A DNA stretch of 20,877 nt from positions 1 through 20,877 of the forward strand of contig CALCSP010000749.1 in the NCBI GenBank assembly GCA_937893785.1, written 5' to 3'. The DNA is from an uncultured Verrucomicrobiales bacterium. GTDB taxonomy: Bacteria; Verrucomicrobiota; Verrucomicrobiia; Verrucomicrobiales; DEV007. Shown piece after piece: positions 15,806-20,877 of this stretch; position 1 is the stretch's first letter, and each line of letters opens with the position of its first letter. Below the pieces are notes generated by a model. The model was not told where the DNA came from, did no database searches, and saw only the letters and a program-made list of their open reading frames with translations. The position numbers and the translations under genes were made by a program.

Positions 15806-17239
15806 CTAAAAATGCAGGCCAAGCTCAGCCCGCCGATTGTAACTTCGTCCCCTTGGATTATCGCTACCGTCGTTGCGACTGTTGGATTTCCATGGCTGTG
15901 CCTCGCCCAATCCCTCTGTTATGACCTGATTTGCGGGCACCCCAAAAGAGATAATCTGTTCTTTGACAGCCGCCGCACGGGCTGTGGATAAGAGGACATT
16001 ATAATTCTCGCTGCCCAACGCATCCGCATGACCAACAATACTGAGTGTTTTACTGCCATCAGTCTTGAGAATACCTGCCAAGATTTCGATCTGCCGCCTA
16101 GCCCTGGGTAGCAACTCGGCTTTGTCATATTCAAAATATAAGACCAGCATATCTCCTGATCCGGGCCTCGACTTGATCGGTGTGAATGGCACCTTTCCGG
16201 CCTCCGAGGCGGCGATATAAGTATCCAACAACTTACCAAAGTTAATCTCTGTGACCTGCCACATGCCTTCCTTTCCGGATCGCTTCATGACTAGGCCAAA
16301 CTCGGTAGGCTCACCCAGTTTGTTGGATTCCACATGGGCAATTACCCATGCTTTGTCATTGCTCAAGGCAGTGGCAACGAGGGGCTTTTGCTGCCGAAGC
16401 CCGATCTGGCCTTCTTCAAAGACAATACACAAGCCAGCAATTTTTTCCTCGGGTACGGTTTCCGGATCAACCACCTTCAGTGCGGTTTCATAATCCAGCC
16501 GCCGAATCGCGTTGATGAATCCATCCGCAACCATGAGGGCATCTTTCTCAGCATTGGCATTTTCAGCATGGGCATCCGTAACATCGGTGCCTCCACTGAC
16601 CAAAGCATCAATAGCCGGTGGATAATGTATTTTTTTCACCAGCCACTCAACCTCTCCTTGCTCGTTGATCTCTTTTACCAAATCGATAAATATACGTTCA
16701 GGTGCACCCTGTGGCGTTGACCCATCACGCTTGCGCACAGGCAACACCCAGCGCACCACATCGCCAATAACACCGACCTCTGCCGGCTTTTCGCCTGCAG
16801 CAAGCTCGTAGCCGGCGTCGCCAAAGATAGCCTCAAGGGACGCCACGCTTCCACCCGAACCGTTTCCAAGCAGTTTTGCAGCTCCTACAAAGTCCCTATC
16901 TGTAACCCGCTTGGCAATTTCTCCAACCAGATTTGCCGGCCCAGACTCTACGTCAGTATCAGGAGGATCACCCGGCACTGGAGAGGGTAGCAATTCGGGA
17001 CTTTCAACTGGATCAGGGAATACATTCACCTTGTCTTGCTGGAGCGGCTTAATGGAGGCAAGATTTCCCGGTAAATTGGTCTCTTTGTTCCCATTATCAT
17101 CACCATCCACTGCGGAAGATGCGTTTTCCATGGCAGGTCGCGTTACGAGAAAAAACAAAGCAACGCTAACCAGCACAACGGCGATAACCGCCACAGTTGC
17201 AGCGAGTCCAGAACCACTATTTGACCCACGAATGTCCAT
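15806..17239 (-). CDS. Membrane-anchored OmpA/Pal-domain protein
   Basis: 477 aa, single-pass inner-membrane protein likely binding peptidoglycan. Seen: a short cytoplasmic N-terminus, one transmembrane helix (about 11-32), an acidic/Pro-rich linker (40-95), two modules (about 98-205 and 215-345) that look like tandem NTF2-like/DUF4878-type folds (FINAIRRLDYETALKVV, then WVIAHVE and MWQVTEINF), and a C-terminal OmpA domain (364-477) with YFEYDKAELLPRA, GHADALGSENYNVLLSTARA and NRRAELGLHF. The peptidoglycan-contacting Asp406 and Arg421 are present. The ATG at 17239 was preferred over a TTG at 17248. Unlike Pal or OmpA it has no lipobox or barrel, so the OmpA domain would reach the wall from the inner membrane, as in MotB-like proteins. 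No flagellar or Tol genes are nearby. Convergent with the propeller gene, 55 bp apart. Confidence 0.88.
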   Translation of the reverse strand: MDIRGSNSGSGLAATVAVIAVVLVSVALFFLVTRPAMENASSAVDGDDNGNKETNLPGNLASIKPLQQDKVNVFPDPVESPELLPSPVPGDPPDTDVESGPANLVGEIAKRVTDRDFVGAAKLLGNGSGGSVASLEAIFGDAGYELAAGEKPAEVGVIGDVVRWVLPVRKRDGSTPQGAPERIFIDLVKEINEQGEVEWLVKKIHYPPAIDALVSGGTDVTDAHAENANAEKDALMVADGFINAIRRLDYETALKVVDPETVPEEKIAGLCIVFEEGQIGLRQQKPLVATALSNDKAWVIAHVESNKLGEPTEFGLVMKRSGKEGMWQVTEINFGKLLDTYIAASEAGKVPFTPIKSRPGSGDMLVLYFEYDKAELLPRARRQIEILAGILKTDGSKTLSIVGHADALGSENYNVLLSTARAAAVKEQIISFGVPANQVITEGLGEAQPWKSNSRNDGSDNPRGRSYNRRAELGLHF

Positions 17240-17350
17240 GATACCCAAGCTTAAGCATACTCTGGGCCTTTTCAGCTATAAAACGCGAGAAACTTGGAAT
17301 TTGCACCACAGATAACCTTTTTCACAGGTAAACCGACGGCAAAAATAGGC

Positions 17351-17679
17351 TTAAGGCGAGGTAGGAGTCAGCACCCAGCTCGAAATCTGTCCTTCGGGCC
17401 CCTCTTGTTCGCCCTGCTGCAACGCACCTTCGATGAGGGCGATGACTTGCTCGCGCTCTTGCTCAAGGCGCATCGAATTGCACGGTTACCTCGTGGCCCG
17501 CACCATCACGGGCTTCAATGGCGGTGTGATGCGGCCAGCGGCATGGGCCTTCGTGAATCCCAGTGTCCGCAGAGGGCGACTGTGACTGTTACAGCACCGC
17601 CCGGGCCGCGAGGGTCCGCGCTTGAGGCAAGGGCGATACGATACGCGACTTGGTGGGAGTAGGTATGTTTCGGCGTGGC
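17351..17679 (-). pseudogene. Frame-disrupted G+C-rich gene, remnant of a CGHW/CRWPHH-motif protein
   Basis: Three overlapping minus-strand reading frames join into one plausible protein of about 110 aa. The first gives HTYSHQVAYRIALASSADP and VTVTVALCGHW; after a +1 shift near 17556 the second gives HEGPCRWPHHTAIEARDGAG and EVTVQFDAP; after another +1 shift near 17466 the third gives EQEREQVIALIEGALQQ and ends ISSWVLTPTSP before TAA (17351-17353). Removing one T at GATTCAC and one base at GCGCCTTGAG restores a continuous frame. I recall the CGHW-x-HEGPCRWPH pattern from short uncharacterised proteins of G+C-rich bacteria, unverified. No start codon is clear; TTG at 17683-17681, overlapping the lpd stop, would need a further shift. 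G+C of 17461-17640 is about 66% by hand count, higher than the neighbours. Either a decayed acquired gene or sequencing errors. No other gene lies in 17240-17679. Confidence 0.6.
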
Positions 17680-19062
17680 TCAAATATGGATGGCCTTGTC
17701 ATGCGCTGCCCCAACCGCCTCATGCACCATCTCACTCAAGGTAGGATGTGCATGGATCGTGTTCTCGATATCTTCATAGGTCAGCTCAGCTGAAATAGCC
17801 ACACCCAGCTCGGCAATCAATTCGGTGGCCTCAACGCCAATAATGTGAGCACCAAGGATCTCCCCATGAGGCTCGCCAATGATCAGCTTGATAAAGCCCT
17901 CGGTCTCACCGATTGCCTGTGCCTTACCGCTAGCCTGATAGGGAAATTGTCCGACCCTGAACTCAAGGCCTTGCTCCTCAGCCGATTGCTCGGTAAGTCC
18001 AACACTTGCCACCTGCGGCTGACAATAAGTGCAACCCGGGAACGTGTCGACTTTGCGCGGCGTGTGATCCGTGAAAAGACCCTCAACACACTGGGTCGCC
18101 TCAAAACTTGCAACGTGTGCCAGCCAAGGTGGCCCGATGATATCCCCTGCAGCAAAGACTCCCGGGATACTGGTTTGATACCTCTCATCGGTAACAATAT
18201 ACCCGCGATCCAGCTTGGGATCGATACCTCCAGGCAAAACCGGAGCGACTCCGATTGCCACAAGGGCAGTCTCTGCACTGAGTTCCTCCTGATTACCACT
18301 TTCCCTCTCAACAGTTATCTGCACGCTATCCCCCGAATCCTTTGTTGAGGTCACCTTGGTCGAAGTGAGAACATCAATACCCTGTTTCTTAAAATTGCGC
18401 TCCAGTTGGTTGCTGATATCCCTATCCTCCACTGGAAGGATATTTGGCATCATCTCAACAAGTTTTACCTTGGTTCCAAAAGCATTGAAAAAATAAGCAA
18501 ACTCTGCACCGATTGCACCTGCTCCAATAATAATGATGTCCCGAGGTTGGCGCTCCATAACCATGGCGTCACTACTGCCAACAACCGAACGCCCGTTTAT
18601 CGGCAGATCAGGAAACTCACGGGTCTTGCATCCTGTTGCGATCAAAATATTTTCCGCTTCAAGAATCTGGCTACCCCCATTGGAATCCGTGACCTGCACT
18701 TTCCCGGCCTCAGGAATGGAGCCGGTGCCCAGCACGTAATCCACCTTGTTTTTCTTGAAAAGAAACTCGATGCCGCCCGCTAGACGGTCTGACACACTGC
18801 GACTGCGGCCAACAATCTTGCTCCAGTCAAATGAGAGGTTGTCGAAGCTAAAGCCAAATTCATCGCCATGGTTCTGCATCAAACGGTAGAGCTCTGCATT
18901 GCGCAGCAGTGCCTTGGTCGGGATGCATCCCCAGTTCAGGCAGGTGCCACCGGCACGCTCCCTTTCAACACAGGCAACCGTTTTTCCAAGTTGCGCGGCA
19001 CGCAACGCACCAACGTATCCCGCTGGTCCGCCGCCAATAACAATAAGATCGTATTTCGACAT
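17680..19062 (-). CDS. lpdA: Dihydrolipoamide dehydrogenase (E3)
   Basis: FAD-dependent disulfide oxidoreductase that reoxidises lipoyl groups of 2-oxoacid dehydrogenase and glycine cleavage complexes with NAD+. 460 aa, typical. Seen: the FAD fold IVIGGGPAGYVGALRAAQLG (7-26), the redox disulfide GGTCLNWGCIPTKALL with Cys41 and Cys46, the NAD site IIIGAGAIGAEFAYFFNAFG (177-196), GVFAAGDI (301-308), and the C-terminal HAHPTLSE with His439 and Glu444 of the catalytic dyad. The ATG at 19062 (MSKYDLIVIGGG) is preferred; the frame stays open 38 codons upstream but that part has no family character. No E1 or E2 gene is adjacent, so the complex served cannot be told. A hairpin TGGCCC/GGGCCA (19169-19187) lies in the upstream region. 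Confidence 0.96.
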   Translation of the reverse strand: MSKYDLIVIGGGPAGYVGALRAAQLGKTVACVERERAGGTCLNWGCIPTKALLRNAELYRLMQNHGDEFGFSFDNLSFDWSKIVGRSRSVSDRLAGGIEFLFKKNKVDYVLGTGSIPEAGKVQVTDSNGGSQILEAENILIATGCKTREFPDLPINGRSVVGSSDAMVMERQPRDIIIIGAGAIGAEFAYFFNAFGTKVKLVEMMPNILPVEDRDISNQLERNFKKQGIDVLTSTKVTSTKDSGDSVQITVERESGNQEELSAETALVAIGVAPVLPGGIDPKLDRGYIVTDERYQTSIPGVFAAGDIIGPPWLAHVASFEATQCVEGLFTDHTPRKVDTFPGCTYCQPQVASVGLTEQSAEEQGLEFRVGQFPYQASGKAQAIGETEGFIKLIIGEPHGEILGAHIIGVEATELIAELGVAISAELTYEDIENTIHAHPTLSEMVHEAVGAAHDKAIHI

Positions 19063-19245
19063 GATTTGCTTGGTCACTGCTTCTCTAGCTTCAGCAAAAG
19101 TTATTTCAACCCCCAACTGCAAAGATGCACCGCACTTTTTGCCGATAAGAGGACCATTTTGCGCTTCTTGGCCCATGCTTGGGGCCAGAAAACACCCAAG
19201 GAATAATTTTTGCGGGAAGCCCGGACAGGGTGCTAAACTCGAACT

Positions 19246-19259
19246 GGTGATATATCACC
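19246..19259. promoter_or_regulatory. Perfect 14-bp palindrome in lpd/aminotransferase divergent region
   Basis: GGTGATATATCACC is a perfect palindrome located 41 bp before the aminotransferase start and 184 bp before lpd. It is followed by CGTTCAG at 19261-19267 and again at 19291-19297, an exact 30-bp periodic direct repeat. Symmetric site plus phased repeats between divergent genes is a common operator arrangement. About one such palindrome is expected by chance in a window this long. Confidence 0.35.
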
Positions 19260-19299
19260 CCGTTCAGCGGTAAAGTCTGAATCCTTAATTCGTTCAGTA

Positions 19300-20430
19300 T
19301 TGAAACCGGAATTCCTCCTGGCACCAGAGATCGCTTACCTCAATCACGGTTCATTTGGGGCCTGTCCGAGAACCGTATTTGAAGCTTATCAGGACTACCA
19401 GCGTGAACTTGAACTTGAACCGGTCAATTTTCTTCAACGCCATTTTCCCGAAAAAATGCAGCTGGCAAGAGTGAAGCTTGCCGATTTTTTACACTGTCAT
19501 GCTGACCAGGTCACCTTTGTGCGCAATGCAACCTATGGCATGAATCTCGTGGCACGGTCTCTACCTATTGGTAATGGCGACACGATTCTAACGACCGATC
19601 ACGAATATGGTGCAGTTGACCGGATGTGGGAGGCGCTCTGCTCGGAAACCGGAGCCAAATTAAAACGTGTTCAGATACCCCTGCCGGTTGAATGTAGCCA
19701 GGATTTAATTGATGCCATCGTCGAGCAAATTGATTCTTCCGTCCGTGTCTTGACCTTCTCGCACATCACCTCGGCATCCTCGTTGCGTTTTCCCGTTGAA
19801 GAATTGGTAAATGTTGCCGCCAAGGCAGGGATCATTTCTGTGATTGATGGAGCGCACGCACCCGGTCAGGTCCCATTGAACCTTGATCGGTTGAATGCCG
19901 ACTTCTATGTGGGTAACTGCCACAAATGGCTCCTTTCTCCAAAAGGAGCTGCTTTTGTCCATACTGCCGCCAGATGGACAGATCAGATACGACCGCCAAT
20001 TGTCAGCTGGGGAAATATCTCGAAAGGGACATCTTCCCTTTTACTTGAAAATGAATGGCAGGGAACCGCCGATATCTCAGCTACAATTGCCGTTGCAGAT
20101 GCAATTGCTTTTTTAGAATCCCATCACTGGTTTGATAAGGTCATTCCCGATTGCTCCCGATTGCTCCAAAAAGCCACCAAGGACCTACTTGAGATTACCG
20201 CCCAGCATGAAATCTATGGAAGTGAGGAGCTACGTGCTCCGCAAATGGCCTCTTTGATGCTGCCGCAAGGCGATTTCGCCAACCTTCATGCACAACTCTT
20301 TGAGGAGTATCAGGTGGAAATACCTGTTTTTGCAACCTCTTACGGCAACTTGTTCCGGGTATCACTTCAGGCGTATAACACCGAAGATGATGTATTACGT
20401 TTGTGCTCAGCCCTAAAGGATCTCCTGTAG
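19300..20430 (+). CDS. Class V aminotransferase, isopenicillin-N-epimerase-like
   Basis: PLP-dependent fold-type I enzyme of the class V family, closest by eye to the isopenicillin N epimerase / cysteine-desulfurase-like / EgtE-type group. 376 aa. Seen: YLNHGSFGACPRTV (13-26) typical of this subgroup, FVRNATYGMNLV (73-84), TTDHEYGAV (98-106), SHITSASSLRFPV, IDGAHAPGQVPLNL with Asp183 and His186 contacting PLP, GNCHKWLLSPKGAAFV with the Schiff-base Lys209, and GTADISATIAVADAIAF. Catalytic residues are intact. The start must be TTG (19300): the frame is open back to 19237 without ATG or GTG, and MKPEFLLAPEIAYLNHG aligns with the family. Substrate cannot be predicted. No beta-lactam or ergothioneine genes are nearby. 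Confidence 0.92.
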   Translation: MKPEFLLAPEIAYLNHGSFGACPRTVFEAYQDYQRELELEPVNFLQRHFPEKMQLARVKLADFLHCHADQVTFVRNATYGMNLVARSLPIGNGDTILTTDHEYGAVDRMWEALCSETGAKLKRVQIPLPVECSQDLIDAIVEQIDSSVRVLTFSHITSASSLRFPVEELVNVAAKAGIISVIDGAHAPGQVPLNLDRLNADFYVGNCHKWLLSPKGAAFVHTAARWTDQIRPPIVSWGNISKGTSSLLLENEWQGTADISATIAVADAIAFLESHHWFDKVIPDCSRLLQKATKDLLEITAQHEIYGSEELRAPQMASLMLPQGDFANLHAQLFEEYQVEIPVFATSYGNLFRVSLQAYNTEDDVLRLCSALKDLL

Positions 20431-20512
20431 CATAGGCGGGCTCTAACGTTCCCGGTCAGGCACGACACCGAGCAGCGTTGCATGCACCACCTTGTTTGGT
20501 CGAAGCCTCCAC

Positions 20513-20877
20513 TCATTGGGCATTGGCTCCAGTGGTAAAGTCCAACACTTGTTTAATTGAGCCGACCGTCACCATTACGACTTCACTGCCAAATTGTCCG
20601 TTAAGATAAGGGCTTTGCCAAGTCGTGGTAGGGCGCAGTTCAATCGGCATATTGTTAACTTCCGGCAATTCAAAACATTCCGGATTCTCAACGTTGAAGA
20701 GGGTGACTCCTAGTCGCGTATCCGCTGGGCCATAAACGTAATCCACCTTATTCGGGGTAACGATTAGTCGACCAGAAAGCACCTGTCGACGAAACTGCTC
20801 GAATGACGAATGCGTGCTTACGTCCCCAGCATGCAGTATTACCCGCGATGTGTCGCTCAATTGGTTGAACTCCGCTG
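20513..20877 (-). CDS. C-terminal part of an unidentified protein, truncated by the window
   Basis: An open minus-strand frame runs from the window edge to TGA at 20513-20515, giving at least 121 residues. A TTG at 20860 lies in it, but the frame continues upstream with AEFNQLSD, so the true start is probably outside. The composition (many Val, Thr, Asn and aromatic residues; VILHAGDVSTHSSFEQF, SGRLIVTPNKVDYVYG, SPYLNGQFGSEVVMVTVG) suggests a beta-rich C-terminal domain of a larger, possibly secreted protein. Family not recognised. It is convergent with the aminotransferase, 82 bp apart. Confidence 0.6.
   Translation of the reverse strand, partial: AEFNQLSDTSRVILHAGDVSTHSSFEQFRRQVLSGRLIVTPNKVDYVYGPADTRLGVTLFNVENPECFELPEVNNMPIELRPTTTWQSPYLNGQFGSEVVMVTVGSIKQVLDFTTGANAQ

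Noticed and set aside
17294..17662. 122-codon plus-strand ORF after the OmpA gene
   Set aside because: It runs antisense to the frame-disrupted minus-strand gene, which has far more protein-like content; the plus ORF is explained by high G+C.
19063..19176. 38-residue N-terminal extension of dihydrolipoamide dehydrogenase
   Set aside because: Family members begin just before the FAD-binding strand; the extension has no targeting or domain features.
1..20877. CRISPR array, tRNA/rRNA, insertion sequence or phage genes
   Set aside because: No spaced repeats, cloverleaf-like segments, transposase motifs or terminal inverted repeats were seen anywhere in the window.

Overview
The window looks like a chromosomal stretch of a Verrucomicrobiota bacterium, most likely a marine or freshwater lineage. 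The evidence is circumstantial: the long (558 aa) form of 2-isopropylmalate synthase, an 'FRGPGASGHS'-type secreted PQQ-like beta-propeller, a small secreted protein with a VPxSG C-terminal sorting-like tail, ordinary Gram-negative core genes, and few recognisable Shine-Dalgarno sites. No rRNA, tRNA, CRISPR array, transposase or phage gene was seen.

Layout. Positions 36-5434 hold valS (minus), a divergently transcribed cell-wall amidase (plus), and the translationally coupled pair yicC-gmk (minus). Positions 5435-6220 are gene-poor, with one small secreted protein and a structured leader before leuA. Positions 6221-9072 hold leuA (plus), ending 6 bp from truA (minus), which overlaps an upstream YbgC-type thioesterase. 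Positions 9191-11429 hold hflX followed 31 bp later by a SUKH (SMI1/KNR4) protein with an acidic linker and an extra C-terminal domain. Positions 11471-14411 (minus) hold trpB followed by a secreted protein with an OB-like domain and a diverged Lon/S16-like domain. Positions 14512-15750 (plus) hold the beta-propeller, convergent with a membrane-anchored OmpA-domain protein (15806-17239, minus). Positions 17351-17679 hold remnants of a G+C-rich gene in several frames, directly downstream of dihydrolipoamide dehydrogenase (17680-19062, minus). A class V aminotransferase (19300-20430, plus) follows, and the window ends inside the C-terminal part of an unidentified minus-strand protein.

Function. 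Most genes are housekeeping: tRNA charging and modification, nucleotide and RNA metabolism, leucine and tryptophan synthesis, ribosome rescue and envelope maintenance. I see no multi-gene defence or biosynthetic cluster. The unusual content is (i) the secreted Lon-like protein, (ii) the SUKH fusion, (iii) the frame-disrupted gene after lpd, (iv) a Leu-rich mini-ORF and mutually exclusive hairpins before leuA, and (v) the VPxSG-tailed small protein. Product names rest on motif recognition by eye, and no database search was run.
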